A DNA stretch of 64,000 bases from Euglena gracilis (lineage: Eukaryota; Euglenida; Euglenophyceae; Euglenales), in contig CP154957.1 in assembly GCA_039621445.1 (NCBI GenBank), positions 40,698,011-40,762,010 on the forward strand, read 5' to 3'. The notes below the pieces were generated by a model, which searched no databases, was not told the DNA's origin, and saw only the letters and a program-made list of their open reading frames with translations. The stretch's first letter is position 1; every line of letters begins with the position of its first letter. The translations under genes were made by a program, and so were the position numbers. Positions 1-11,899 of the stretch are shown piece after piece.

Positions 1-299
1 TGACCCCCAAAAGCACCAAAAGTGCCATTTTGGGCACTTTTTGGGCAAAAATGTGCCAAAAATGCAAAAAATTTTCGGCGCAAAGCGCCGGAGGAAAAAA
101 TTGACCCTTTTTGGGGGGGGCCAGGAGAAGGGGGGGTGGGGGGGACACCCCCCACCTAAACCATGTACGCCCTCCTTATATCAAACCCTGGGCTGTACCC
201 CCCCCTTGGGGCCAACCACTAAACAGGATCCTATAACCCCCGAGGGGGTTATAAATGAGGGGGGGTTTAGGGTCCGGGGGGACCCAGAAAAAGTGCATT

Positions 300-443
300 G
301 AAAATGACCTTTTCCGGGGTGCCTGCTATGGGCAGGCACCCCCCAAAACCCTACCCCCCCCCCGGGGGGTCAGATGGGTGCTATAGGGTGCCTGCCCCTA
401 GCACCCCCCCTGTGGGGTAAGCACCCGACTCAGCACAAGCCTG
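300..443. mobile_element. Right-hand part of a family C-like element
   Basis: The segment has gtgcctgctatgggcaggcac palindromes and ends GCACCCGACTCAGCACAAGCCTG-like sequence at 443. The left end and duplication were not found; it may begin outside the window or be truncated. The first 300 bases also hold a cggcgcaaagcgccg hairpin (about 77) and C/G runs but no gene. Confidence 0.5.
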
Positions 444-1285
444 CTCTTGGCACCCCTCCCCTCCGGCCATTCCCCCCTGCCCCATCGCCCCGTTGCCCAA
501 AGCCCTCCCCCAGCCCAGCCAGCTCCCCCCCCCCGTACGGCCTCTGGCCTTGGCAAACAATACAACACAATACAATGATAGACAGGGGTTTTCTTCAAGC
601 CCTGAAAAGAAAAACTGGGGGGTTCCATGTGCTGGCTGAAGCCGACCCCCCCCAGGGGGTTCAGGGGGTCCAACCGACTGGCAGCTGGACCCAGCTGGTA
701 CCCTGAAAACAGGCAACAATGGCCCGAATGCAGCTGGGTTGGAATTTTTCAGGGGTTGAAAACCCAAAACCCCCTCAACGGACGTTTCTTTAGGACCGGG
801 GAGAGGTTCTGGGGGGGGGGGGCTGGGACCCATTTTTGGGGAGGGTCAACTTAGGGGTCCAAAATTTTTTATGGTGCTTTGTGCTGAAAATAGAGGAAAC
901 CACCTCCAGCGGGGTACCCACCGGCAAGACCAGGGAGGACCCGCTCACTTTATACCCTGGGCTCGGCCAGGATCCCCCCGGGTCAAGAAACTTGAAAAAA
1001 TATATGCCCCTCAAAAATGCCATTCTTTTTGGCCATTTTTTGACCTTGTTTTTTCCAGAAATTATTGGCGCTGGGCATCGAAAAATTTCATCCAACATGG
1101 TTCACCTAGGCCCCTCCTGGCCTGCCGGAGCTGGTATCTCCGGCCCTCCAGTTCGGGCCGCACCGGCTGGAGGTGGGCGTGCAATCCGTGCGAGGCCTCG
1201 GCCCCCCCACCCCCCCACCCACCCCCTATCCCCTCCCTCCCCCCCACTCCCACCCCACCCAGAATCCCCGAATCCCCACCCATCA

Positions 1286-1389
<104 letters not shown>

Positions 1390-1754
1390 GTGGACCATTT
1401 TTCCGTCCCGCGCTGCCTTGTTTTTGGGGCCGGTTTTTTTCAGCCCCCCCTCCCCCACCCCCGGGAGGGTGACGCAGAGCTCGTTTGTAACGGTCTGCAC
1501 CACACAGACAAGAGCGGTCGGGGACGAGGGTTGGCAGGGTCGTCACCCCTGACGATGCCCCACCTGCCAGCCTGGGGCGAAACCGCAACACAGACTGACA
1601 ACACACGCGCCCACACCGACTGACAACACACTTTCCCCACAAGCACACACTCTCAGGTCGGCAAGGAGTTCCCCCCAAGGAGTTCCCCCAGCAACACCGA
1701 TTCAGAAGAGAGAGAGAGAGAGGGAGAGAGAGATCCCAAATCAGCTCCCGCAGG

Positions 1755-1830
1755 CAGCAGCAGCAGCAGCAGCAGCGACAGCAGCAACAGCAACAGCAGC
1801 AGCAGCAGCAGCGCCAGCAGCAGCGGCAGC
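1755..1830. repeat. CAG/CAA trinucleotide tract
   Basis: Imperfect CAG repeats with CAA and CGA/CGC interruptions. No supporting frame around it looks like a gene; 1388-2040 holds otherwise only GC-rich, GA-punctuated sequence. Confidence 0.85.
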
Positions 1831-2036
1831 TTTCCTTCCAGGAGGACACCGGGGGGTCGTGGTGGTGGGCCAGTGATGACGCAGCGTAGTGAGCCGGCAC
1901 CCCCGGTTTCGCTGTGTCGGAGGCCAGGCGGGGGACGCCCTGCCGTCACCACCCAGAGCACCTCCTGGGATGAAAACAAAACAGCCCCCTCCACCTCCGA
2001 CGCACCCGCACCACACACTTCCCCTCCACACCAATC

Positions 2037-2112
<76 letters not shown>

Positions 2113-2125
<13 letters not shown>

Positions 2126-3004
2126 CGCGGGAAACCGCGGCCACCCCACAACGGGTGGAACAAAAGTCCCGGCCTTCCTTCCGGGCAACTAGCGCTTGCG
2201 AGCCCTTCGAGGCCAGGCGCATGGGACTGAAGCGCTTCCCCACACAGCCCAAGACGGCTAGGGGCTCGGAGTCCGGGGTGAGCCGACGCCGCCACCGCCC
2301 ACGGCGAAAAGAATATGGGCTCCCGCCAGCTGACGCGGTTTACAAACATCAGCCAGGCCACCCCACGCAGCAACCGAGGTGGTGCTTCTCGGCCTGCAAG
2401 GACTCGAGCGCAAAGTCCCGCCCGCACAGCCTCCAGTGCAAGTCGGCACAGAGGAAAGAGCCACGTGTGGGTGAAGCCCGTTACCCTCCTGGTGAGTCGC
2501 GGGTCGGGCTCCCCATACCTTGCTTGGGGTCGAAGCAAGTGGCTCTATGCGGGCTGTAGCTCCGGGAAGGCTGGCCCATCTCTGGGTGAAGGAGGCGGGC
2601 TGACGGGGTGCCAGGACCCCAATCGGCGCCGGCCGTGGACCAGAGTATCCCAGAGTGGTGACCACCTTCACGCCAAGGAGTGGGGCGAGTGGCCCCCGGG
2701 GTCCCCGCTCCTGGCAACCGGAGTTCCTGGGCCGTTCCTCGGGTGACGGCAGCACCCGAGGGCCATGCAACACGCGGAGCCGCTCTCCAGGTGGGTGCCC
2801 ACGGGGCTTTATCTCGCCCGCCTGGATGGAGCCGTGGGTGGCCCTGAGGGTCCGCATACCCTTGGGGTCCATGACGCGCCCACCCGCGGAGCATGAGCGC
2901 CCCGTCACCAGGAGGTCTGCCCCCACCAGCCGGGTGTCGGGGGCATCGACAAGCAAGGCCCGGCTGGATCCGAAACCGCCTGGCTCCTTTACCGCTGTGT
3001 GCGG
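2113..3004. repeat. Tandem duplication, copy 1 (892 bp)
   Basis: It begins gagagacacgcgggaaacc and is repeated at 3005-3747, then continued at 6483-6642 beyond the palindrome-rich element. Copies differ by a handful of single bases and one short insertion, and both ends are (GA)n tracts, which suggests unequal exchange or slippage at the GA tracts. It is GC-rich and open in several frames, but I recognise no protein. Confidence 0.92.
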
Positions 3005-3747
3005 AAAAGAGAGAGACACGCGGGAAACCGCGGCCACCCCACAACGGGTGGAACAAAAGTCCCGGCCTTCCTTCCGGGCAACTAGCGCTTGCGAGCCCTT
3101 CGAGGCCAGGCGCATGGGACTGAAGCGCTTCCCCACACAGCCCAAGACGGCTAGGGGCTCGGAGTCCGGGGTGAGCCGACGCCGCCACCGCCCACGGCGA
3201 AAAGAATATGGGCTCCCGCCAGCTGACGCGGTTTACAAACATCAGCCAGGCCACCCCACGCAGTAACCGAGGTGGTGCTTCTCGGCCTGCAAGGACTCGA
3301 GCGCAAAGTCCCGCCCGCACAGCCTCCAAGTGCAAGTCGGCACAGAGGAAAGAGCCACGTGTGACGTGTGGGTGAAACCCGTTACCCTCCTGGTGAGTCG
3401 CGGGTCGGGCTCCCCATACCTTGCTTGGGGTCGAAGCAAGTGGCTCTATGCGGGCTGAAGCTCCGGGAAGGCTGGCCCATCTCTGGGTGAAGGAGGCGGG
3501 CTGACGGGGTGCCAGGACCCCAATCGGCGCCGGCCGTGGACCAGAGTACCCCAGAGTGGTGACCACCTTCACGCCAAGGAGTGGGGCGAGTGGCCCCCGG
3601 GGTCCCCGCTCCTGGCAACCGGAGTTCCTGGGCCGTTCCTCGGTGACGGCAGCACCCGAGGGCCATGCAACACGCGGAGCCGCTCTCCAGGTGGGTGCCC
3701 ACGGGGCTTTATCTCGCCCGCCTGGATGGAGCCGTGGGTGGCCCTGA
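3005..3747. repeat. Tandem duplication, copy 2 (interrupted)
   Basis: This is the second copy of the 892-bp unit. It is cut at ggccctga by the 3748-6477 element and resumes at 6478 (cctgagggtccgc), ending in (GA)n at 6641. Confidence 0.92.
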
Positions 3748-4171
3748 CTTAGGCGGCCTAACTCGCACTTAGCTTTGAAAGTGACTGTAAATTTGCGCCG
3801 ACGCGCAAATCCCAAAAAAAGTTTGACCACCGACCACCGTGGCCTGAGACTCGAGACAGTCTGAAAACAGTGTCTCCCTGCACCCCAGGGCCTGGGTACG
3901 AAAGCAACGACTTGGAACTCCACGGTCCACGGGCACAGCGCTCCCGGGGCCCAGTGTGCATGAACACAAGGCGGCGGGTGATGAAACGAGGGGACTCCAC
4001 TTACTCATTTGCGCTTTGGCGCAAATTTTTGAAATTACAAAAAATAAAACCATTTGCGCTTTGGCGCAAATTTTTTACTTTTTTGTGATTCAACACGTGG
4101 GTGACCACTGCCGCACTTGAACAACGATAACAACTTTTGAGTCAACATGTGTTTCCATTTGCGCCAAAGCG

Positions 4172-4545
4172 CAAGGGGTAGGCTCATGAAGAATGGAAAA
4201 TTACGAGTTAACTTGCGCCAAAGCGCAAATGGAAATACAATTTTTAAACTTGCAAAAGCAACATGGCTTGCGCCGAAGCGCAAATATAACTGCTTAAAAC
4301 TTATCTCACAACGCAGGGAGAGAACGGCCCTGGTAGAGTAAGACCACCAGAGGGGATGGAGCACAAAAATGTAGAACAGGGGGACGGAAGCCTACTCTCA
4401 GTCACGTTGAGTTAAAACTGGTCAACATTGCGCGTCGGCGCAAGAGCCACGTTGCTTTGACAATTTTAAAAGTGTATTTCTACTTGCGCTTTGGCGCAAT
4501 ATAACTCTTAAATTTCCATTCTTCATGAGCCTACCCATTGCGCTT
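4172..4545. repeat. Second inverted repeat in palindrome-rich element 1
   Basis: Arms of about 65 bp (4172-4240 and 4478-4545) share taggctcatgaagaatgg and the GCGC palindromes. They are older than the 5373-5847 pair (several mismatches). Confidence 0.75.
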
Positions 4546-5372
4546 TGGCGCAACAGTCATCACGTTGTATTTTCCATTTTTATCACTGCGGGTGGAGAGA
4601 GCAGTCCTGGAAGCATCTCATCACCAGAGCGGACAGAGCTCAGGTGGAGGGAAGCCTTGCCTGGGACAGGAAGCCAACCCCCTGGTCTGTGAAAACAACC
4701 ACCAACTTCTTGATATCCAGATGTGCCTTGTCCTATGCGTTGTAAACCCAACTTCCAGTGCCGGAGGTTCCTCCCACTTGCCTCGCACTTAAGCGTGCCT
4801 GAGGGGCCCTTCTCTTTGGCCGACTTTTAAAAGTCGGAAAATACCTGTGTGGAAAAGAACAGGTACCAGATAAACCCTGGGAACCACAGCCGAGGAAACA
4901 GTTTTAGGCATCGAAAGGGTGCTTTAAAGAAGCTCGTCACCTCCCTTTCCTCGCCCAGGATTTGAAGCACAGAACTTTGGGGATGAGCGAATGGAATTGA
5001 GGAATTGAAAGGGCCCATCAACAGCGGTGGAGAAGGGAAGACATGCTGACACGCCTTTTTTCGGTATTTTGCAACCCACCAGACAGCCACATGCCACCGG
5101 GCGGATGGAGGGCATTGTTCAGCAGAAAAAGCCTTTCTGTCAACATCCCCAAAAACCCCACTTTGTGCACCGAGTGCAAGGTCACTGAGGCACCACAGCC
5201 TACCGCCCACCATTCGTCTTATTGTAACAACCACTTCCTCCCCAGCACCTGAATAGTTCAAAAGCACCAACCCAGCTTCTGGCACAGCAGCGCACAAACC
5301 CCCCTCACCATTCTCCCCTATCCCCCACCTTCTCACACAGCACGAATGCATTCAAATACATCTGCCATTTAA

Positions 5373-5847
5373 AAGGACATTTGCGCTTAAGCGCAAATTT
5401 TTAGCTTGCGCTTAAGCGCAAGTTAAAAGATTTGCGCTTAAGCGCAAGCTAAAACAGAAGCCGCTGAGTTTGTGGGAGTCCCTCTGATGTGTTACGGTGT
5501 GTCTGGGGCCCCTCTCTGAACGGCCAGAGTGCGGGCTTGGTGAGGAAATACCTTGCGCCGAAGCGCAAAGGACATGCCTACATAATGCACTGCTTGTTCA
5601 TCCACATTACACGTCAGCCGCGTGTTTGCACTTCTCAGTTTTTTGTATGATGGTTTGCGCTTCGGCGCAAGGTATTTCCTCACCAAGCCCGCACTCTGGC
5701 CGTTCAGAGAGGGGCCCCCACACCGTAACACATCAGAGGGACTCCCACAAACTCAGCGGCTTCTGTTTTAGCTTGCGCTTAAGCGCAAATCTTTTAACTT
5801 GCGCTTAAGCGCAAGCTAAAAATTTGCGCTTAAGCGCAAATGTCCTT
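5373..5847. repeat. Near-perfect inverted repeat inside palindrome-rich element 1
   Basis: Two arms of about 195 bp face each other around a centre near 5610. They begin aaggacatttgcgcttaagcg on both strands and include ccgctgagtttgtgggagtc and cctctctgaacggccagag. Apart from about five bases they are identical, so the copy is young or gene-converted. Each arm has four GCGC palindromes. Confidence 0.9.
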
Positions 5848-6639
5848 AACCATTGCCTTCTGTGCCCGGCAGTGTGGGGCCTGGCGTTGCTCACCAGACG
5901 TTGGGAGAGGTCCCTAGGCTTGCCCTCAGTCCCCCCCACCCCCCCACCAGGGTGGTTCCCGCTGTACCGCTCCGTGCGCTTCAAACACTCAGGGATCACA
6001 ACTTTGTGACATACACTATTTTCCAACTTTTCACGACATGTGTGTAGAGTCCACCCTCTGGATGCCTCAGCAACCAAACTCTTCACGGACATATCACAGA
6101 GCCAAAAAAAGCAACAAAAAGGGCCAATTGTCACCTGGACTGCGTGGCACCATCCGGGGAACACGGTCAAGGCTTCAAAAACGAGGGACTCACAACGGGG
6201 GTTTCGGCCCATTTTTGGGAAAATTCACGTGTCTCGGCGGTCAAACCCAGGGTTTTGACCCTTTTTCAAAATGGTGCACAGGCCGAAAAACACCAAAATT
6301 GGGCCTGTTCCCCGGGTCCCAACATCGGAAAATGATGCACACGCCACTGTGGAGGGTCTCCGCGGAACCAGAGGGTCAAAAGGGTGGGTTCTACCGCCGG
6401 GTCGCAAAGAAATCGAAAATTTGCGCCAAAGCGCAAGCTAAAAATGAAAACCTTAAGTGCGAGTTAGGCCGCCTAAGCCTGAGGGTCCGCATACCCTTGG
6501 GGTCCATGACGCGCCCACCCGCGGAGCATGAGCGCCCCGTCACCAGGCGGTCTGCCCCCACCAGCCGGGCGTCGGGGGCATCGACAAGGAAGGCCCGGCT
6601 GGATCCGAAACCGCCTGGCTCCTTTACCGCTATGTGCGG

Positions 6640-6686
<47 letters not shown>

Positions 6687-7060
6687 CGAGAGATCGAGAG
6701 ATTAGAACGAGATTGAGAGACGGAGAAGAAAGTGAAGAGAGGATCTGAGATTGGAGAGATGAGAGAGAGAGAGCGGAGACTGCTGAGACTTGAGGAGAGA
6801 TGATAGAGAGTAGAGAGTAGATCGAAGACGACTCTCGAGAGGAGAGAAGACTATGAGAAGCTGAGAAAGGAGCTGGATGAGATGGATGATGAGAGAAGGA
6901 GAGATGGAAGAGAGAGAGAGATGAGGTGTATGAGGAGAGACGAGAGGATATGACGAGAGGAAGGGGAGATGCGGCGAGGACGAGGCGTGGTGCAGGTGGT
7001 CCCGACCAAACCCGTCAGACAGGGGAGAGCAAGCGAAGCGGGATTTGCCCCGGCCCCAAG

Positions 7061-7433
7061 CATACAATTGCTTACCGACCCCCGGGGGGGGGGGGGGGAG
7101 GGGGGGTCACTCCACTTTTTTAAAAACCAGTCAGTCACTCATTTTCGAAAAACCAGCCAGTCTACCCCCCCCCGGGGGGGGGGGGTGGGCCAGTCCGGAA
7201 AACGGCCACTTTCCAGTCACTTTAGGCCATTTTAGGCCCAAAAAATTTTTCCGGCGCCTTTGGCGCCGGGGTCACTCAAGCCACTTTTGCCCACTCCTGG
7301 CCGACCCCCCCCGGGGGGGGGGGAGGGGTCCGGGCCAAAAACCAGTCAGTCACTCTGAAAAAACCAGTCACCCACCCGCCCCCGGGGGGGGGGGGGGTTG
7401 GTTGGTCAGTGCTTAAGTGCTGGTCATTGCCTG
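7061..7433. mobile_element. Family A hAT-like element (copy 1)
   Basis: 373 bp, flanked by a perfect 8-bp duplication gccccaag. The ends are CATACAATTGCTTACC and ...CATTGCCTG. It consists of four C-run/G-run blocks separated by repeated CCAGTCAGTCACTC motifs and a central CCGGCGCCTTTGGCGCCGG hairpin (about 7248). No coding capacity. Confidence 0.9.
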
Positions 7434-7509
7434 GCCCCAAGCCCCTTGGCGACCTAACAGGGAATCGACCCATAGGCACCGCCCTGGGGAATCACAAAAT
7501 CCAACCGCC

Positions 7510-7770
7510 ATGAGATCGACAAGACCCTCTCGCCCTGGGAGTGCGCAGGGCAACCAACCCCGTGATGAAGCAAGAGGCAGAAGAGAAGAAGGCAACACAT
7601 GGACGCCAGTGCAGAGCAGGCGAGGGACTGCCCTGCACAAGGAGATCAAGAGAATGGCGGACAGCATCTCCGCCTTGAGCAAAGAGCTGAAGAAGCTGCA
7701 AGAAAAATGTCAAGCTCAATGCCACTTTCGGGGGGATTCGGAGCCCCCAACCACGTCGAGACCACCGCGG
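7510..7770 (+). pseudogene. Possible coding remnant with short coiled coil
   Basis: A plus-strand frame reads RSTRPSRPGSAQGNQPRDEA, then a short heptad-like helix (IKRMADSISALSKELKKLQE). Beyond about 7770 it becomes GA-rich and non-coding. It resembles the coiled-coil ORF at 47 kb in style but not clearly in sequence. Confidence 0.25.
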
Positions 7771-7935
7771 AGGGGAGAGAGAGAGAGAGGGAGGGAGGCA
7801 AGGGCCGGCCCCCCTCCGATCCCCTCTCACCCCAACCCGTGGGTTCCCCTGCAAGGCCATTGTCGCGGCGGACGGCGGCGGCAGCAGGAGATCATGACCA
7901 GCACGGACGCGGAGGCGGCGACATCGCAGGTGTGC

Positions 7936-8106
7936 CACCCCCGGCCTGCCGGAGCTGGTATCTCCGGCCCTCCAGTTCGGGCCGCACCAGCTGGAGGTGG
8001 GCGTGAAAACCGTGCGAGGCCTCCCCCCTCTGCGGCACCCCCCCACCTCCCTCCCCATCACCTCCCATCCCCACCCACACCCAGAATCCCCCATCCATAC
8101 CAATCA

Positions 8107-8138
<32 letters not shown>
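7936..8138. repeat. Second copy of the GA-tailed repeat unit
   Basis: It matches 1117-1300 (ctggtatctccggccctcca, gaggtgggcgtg, gtgcgaggcct) and ends in aatcaagaag(GA)n, as there. A simple-sequence tail after a conserved body resembles a SINE, but I could not find clear pol III boxes. Confidence 0.6.
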
Positions 8139-8141
<3 letters not shown>

Positions 8142-8443
8142 TCTCCCTCCCTCTGCAGTGGCATGCCTTGGCGCATGTCCCATGGCAAAGAGGCTGTTCT
8201 CAGCTGGACGCTAAAAGATTTTTTTACCATTTTCGGGCATGGTGAAAAAGGTTGGGTTAAAGAATTTTGGAATCTTTCCCTCCAACTGCGTCTGTTTTTT
8301 TCCGGCAGTGTTTCCTCCGGCCAGCAATGAGCAGCCAATTTGCCTATCGGGGTTGTTTTATTCCCCCTCCCGACGTGTGTGTGTCCGCACGCACCCACGC
8401 GGCCCCCCTTGGTACGTGCAGCGTGCGGTCCCTCGTCAGCGTA

Positions 8444-8861
8444 CCCCCCCCCCTTTGTCCAACGACCACCCCTTTATAATGACCACCCCCCGGTCACAGG
8501 TTGCAGGCAATGGGGGGCATACGGCCACCCCCCCCCTGGTCATAGGTTGCAGGTTGCAAAAATTTTTCACGGTTTTACCCCCTTTCTGTATCGTGCCCGC
8601 GGAATAGTGCCTGCCCCGCACCCCTTCGGTGCAGCATTTGCACAGCAGCCTTCTGGCGCTGTCGTTCATGACACCCCCCTCAGGAGCAGCCGCTGTGTTT
8701 GGGCTTCCTCCTTTATGATTTTTTCCGCTTTTCGCTGTGCGCGAGCCTTTGCCCCCTTTATAATGACTACCCCCGGTCACAGGTTGCAGGTAATGGGGGG
8801 TGTACGACCACCCCCCCTGGTCATAGGTTGCAGGTAAATGGTCGTTGGACAAAGGGGGGGG
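8444..8861. mobile_element. Family F element (TA duplication), with intact empty site nearby
   Basis: 418 bp from CCCCCCCCCCTTTGTCC to GGACAAAGGGGGGGG, flanked by TA. The neighbouring unit (about 8957-8970) reads gcgtactagagg, the pre-insertion site. Inside are inverted and direct copies of GCAACCTGTGACC(GGGG). The TA duplication is what Tc1/mariner and related elements leave. Confidence 0.9.
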
Positions 8862-9014
8862 TACTAGAGGGGTGTATGTTTCTCCTCCCGACGTGTGTGT
8901 GTCCGCACGCACCCACGCGGCCCCCCTCGGTCCGTGCAGCGTGCGGCCCCTCGTCAGCGTACTAGAGGGGTGTATGTTTCTCCTCCCGACGTGTGTGTGT
9001 CCGCACGCACCCAC

Positions 9015-9295
9015 CAGGCTTCTTTTTAAGACCCCCGGGGGGGGAGAGGGGGGGGTCCCCCCCCACCCACCCAGGGTGGCGCGGGACCCCCCCGGGGGGG
9101 GGGGGGGGTGGGGACCCCCCCAAAATCGGGCCCGTTAAAGGCAATTTCCAAAAATTTCGGCGCTTCGCGCCGAAAAGGTATACCCAGCGCCTCCGGCGCA
9201 GGACCCCCCGGGGGGGGGGGGGCCCGGCCCGGACCCTCCCACCCACCCCCCCCTCCCCCGGGGGGGGGGGGTCTGCTGACTTAAAAAGAAGCCTG
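9015..9295. mobile_element. Family B hAT-like element (copy 1) with intact empty site nearby
   Basis: 281 bp with ends CAGGCTTCTTTTTAAG / CTTAAAAAGAAGCCTG and a perfect duplication gcacccac. The host is a 95-bp tandem unit whose uninterrupted neighbour (8900-8960) shows the pre-insertion sequence. A CGGCGCTTCGCGCCG hairpin lies at about 9158. Non-coding. Confidence 0.95.
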
Positions 9296-9360
9296 GCACC
9301 CACGCGGCCCCCCTCGGTACGTGCAGCGTGCGGTCCCTCGACAGCGTACTAGAGGGGTGA

Positions 9361-10775
9361 GTGTACGGCGGTTGGAGACCCAGAAATGGCCGCCACCGCC
9401 CTTTGTTTCTCCCATGGGTCCCAAGCAGGCGACCGCGCCTCGGCCGGTCCCCTTCTTGGTGGGAAAGAGGCCTCTCCTCCCTCCAATTGGTTGCCCAAGC
9501 TGGGCCTCTGATTGTGGAAGGGCAGGCCTGTCTGCAACAGGTGCGTGCGCAGGTCCGGACTGGGTCCGAGGAGCCTGCGCCTGCCCTTGCTGGGAGCGCT
9601 CAGGCTCAGCCTCAGGACCCCCCAAGGTCTGCACCTGTCTGAGGGGCCACCAGGCTTGGCCTTGAAGCATTTGAGACCGGGTCTGCTGCCAGCCCCGGGA
9701 GCCACGCCCAGACCCGGCCTCAGCCCATAGTACGAGCAAGCCTGCCCCCCATGAGTGTCCAGGCCTGGCCTTCAGGCTTCGTGAAAGACCGAGCCTGAAA
9801 TGTGCCGAGGACTGGCCTCAACGCACCATTTCCAATCCTTCCGTTTCCACCCGACACTTCTGGCGCATGCACATCACACAATCGGTGCCATTAGCGGGAA
9901 AAATGTTCTTTCCGGCCCCACCCCCCGCCCAGTCCGACCTTCCCAACCACAAACACGACCGCCGACCACCCAGCAGGAAGGCCAAAAGACGACAGAAGCG
10001 TCAGGAGCAAAGGCCGGTGGGGTCTCCTGTGATCAGCCCCAACCCCACCGGTCGGGGCGAAACGCACCAGCCGACTTCGACCGCCACACGACCCAACAAC
10101 CAGCTCCCCACCCATACCAATTTCCAAAAGAGAGAGGGGGGGGTTCCCTCTGGCTTAAGCAAACCCCATGGTGACAGAGGGCCTGAGGGGCTTGATTTCA
10201 GGTCCGCAGCCATTCCTTTTAATTGCCCATCACTGTTCAGATATTTTGAAGGGAAAAAAATGCCTCTTTTGACCCCGGCTGAGCCCCTGGAAAAGGCTGT
10301 TTTGGCGATCTCAGGCTACGCATGCAGCCGGCCTCCTGGGTCTTCAATGATCTTCAGTATTAGAGAGCCCCTTCTAATGCATTTTTGTCCACCGGGGTGT
10401 TTCCTTCAATTTCCCATCAATTTTGAGATAGGAAATCAAAAAATAATTTTTTGACTTCCCGGACTCCGAGACCATTTTCTTACGGTAACCTGCTACCTGG
10501 TTCACCTACCCAGGCCTTCTGGCGACCGGTGGTGCCTGCCGCCCATAGAGATATGGGGGATAACTCTGCCTTTGACTTGGACTGGAGGCAGGGGCGGACT
10601 GGACCCCCCTGCGCAGAAAAAAAATGGGGGCCTTGAAAAAACCCCCCCAAAATCGAGCTTAAAAAAACCTAAAACAAATTTTACACTCTCCAGCGCTTTG
10701 CGCGGAGAAAAATGTTTGACTCCCGGGGGTCTCGGATCCACTCCCTCCCCCGGTTTGAGGAAGGTGTGTCTGGAC
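9361..10775. other. No recognisable gene
   Basis: GC-rich unique sequence (9361-9790) is open in several frames but shows no domain. 10104-10170 carries ccaatttccaaaag(GA) and a ggcttaagcaaacccc transposon end also seen at 20748 and 36978. 10600-10760 holds CAGCGCTTTGCGCGG-type hairpin sequence. Confidence 0.5.
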
Positions 10776-11540
10776 CAAGCACCTATAGTTGACCCCCCGA
10801 TTCTTGCCATTTTCGGCCATTTTCGGCCATTTTCGGCCATTTTCGGCCATTTTTTCCTATAGGTGGGGGGTAAAATTATCTTAAAATCCTTTCATACCAA
10901 CAATGCATTTGATCATTCATGTGCCGTGAAAGTAGTTGTGAGCAACAAATCAAGCGAACACATCCAAGGAGGTCCGTTTGGAATGAGTACTCAGGGATTA
11001 AAGAGGTCAAAGAGTTTTTGGTTGCAATATGCAAATGGAAGGCTTTGGGAATAAGCTTCTTTTTCTGAACATTGGATAAACTCCAACTGGAATCCACAAA
11101 AGAAAACTTAAGGGGGGTCTATTTTGAATGGTTTCAAAAGCAACAAATAAAATAAATGTTGTGGGAAATTGAATTCGATCAGAATGAAGAGAACATTGCC
11201 GAATGACGCAGCAGGAATTTTTGTTTGAAACTCTCACAAATAATTGACATTGTGAAAAACCTAAATGGCACACATCCATGACTTCAAGAAGCCTTGATGT
11301 AAAATTTCATCTGTCATGTTGAGACGATCATCCGTCTGGATGTGGCGAAGTTGGGAGAAAATGTGCTCAGCTTGAGCGGCAGAACAAAAGCAAGCAAACA
11401 TGTGATCGGCCCATCACGTTGAAATATTGACATCAAATATGATCACCCAATTGTCCAATGTCTGCATCTTGTCCAGATGTGCATCTTGTCCAGCAGTGTC
11501 GGCACTGTCCATGTTCTGGCGGTGGTTCTCGAGGGTGCAC

Positions 11541-11893
11541 CATACAATTGCTTACCGACCCCCGGGGGGGGGGGGGGTCACTCCACTTTTTTAAAAACCA
11601 GTCAGTCACTCATTTTCAAAAAACCAGCCAGTCACTACCCCCCCGGGGGGGGGGGTCGGCCACTCAGAAAAACGGCCACTTTCCAGTCACTTTAGGTCAT
11701 TTTAGGCCCAAAAAAATTTTCCGGCGCCTTTGGCGCTGGGGTCACTCAAGCCACTTTTGCCCACTCCTGGTCGCCCCCCCCCCCCCGGGGGGGGTCCGGG
11801 CCAAAAACCAGTCAGTCACTCTGAAAAAACCAGTCACCCACCCGCCCGGGGGGGGGGGGGGGGGGGGTCGGTCAGTGCTTAAAAAATTGCCTG
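11541..11893. mobile_element. Family A hAT-like element (copy 2), nested
   Basis: 353 bp, nearly identical to 7061-7433. Flanks gggtgcac and gtgcgcac match at 6 of 8. It sits inside the 10776-13377 element. Confidence 0.85.
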
Positions 11894-11899
11894 GTGCGC

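Larger units (their letters stand above)
3748..6477. mobile_element. Palindrome-rich CTTAGGCGGCC element 1 (2.7 kb)
   Basis: Inverted ends CTTAGGCGGCCTAACTCG and the inverse, with a 5-bp duplication cctga. The empty site is preserved at 2836-2850 in the other copy of the host duplication (gtggccctgagggtccgc). About 17 short palindromes of the type TTGCGC-tttg/ttaa/ccga-GCGCAA are spread through it (3791, 4009, 4052, 4158, 4211, 4266, 4428, 4484, 4538, 5380-5450, 5551, 5656, 5773-5840, 6419). No transposase is recognisable. Confidence 0.88.
8350..9360. repeat. Three ~95-bp tandem units split by two transposons
   Basis: The unit runs gaggggtgtatgtttctcc ... acgtgtgtgtgtccgcacgc ... gtgcagcgtgcgg ... 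tcgtcagcgtacta. Copy 1 is split from copy 2 by the element 8444-8861; copy 3 contains the element 9015-9295. No gene. Confidence 0.9.

Noticed and set aside
2481-3923. 480-codon minus-strand frame over the tandem duplication
   Set aside because: It runs through a duplicated GC-rich unit and into a transposon, with no domain; the opposite strand is equally open.
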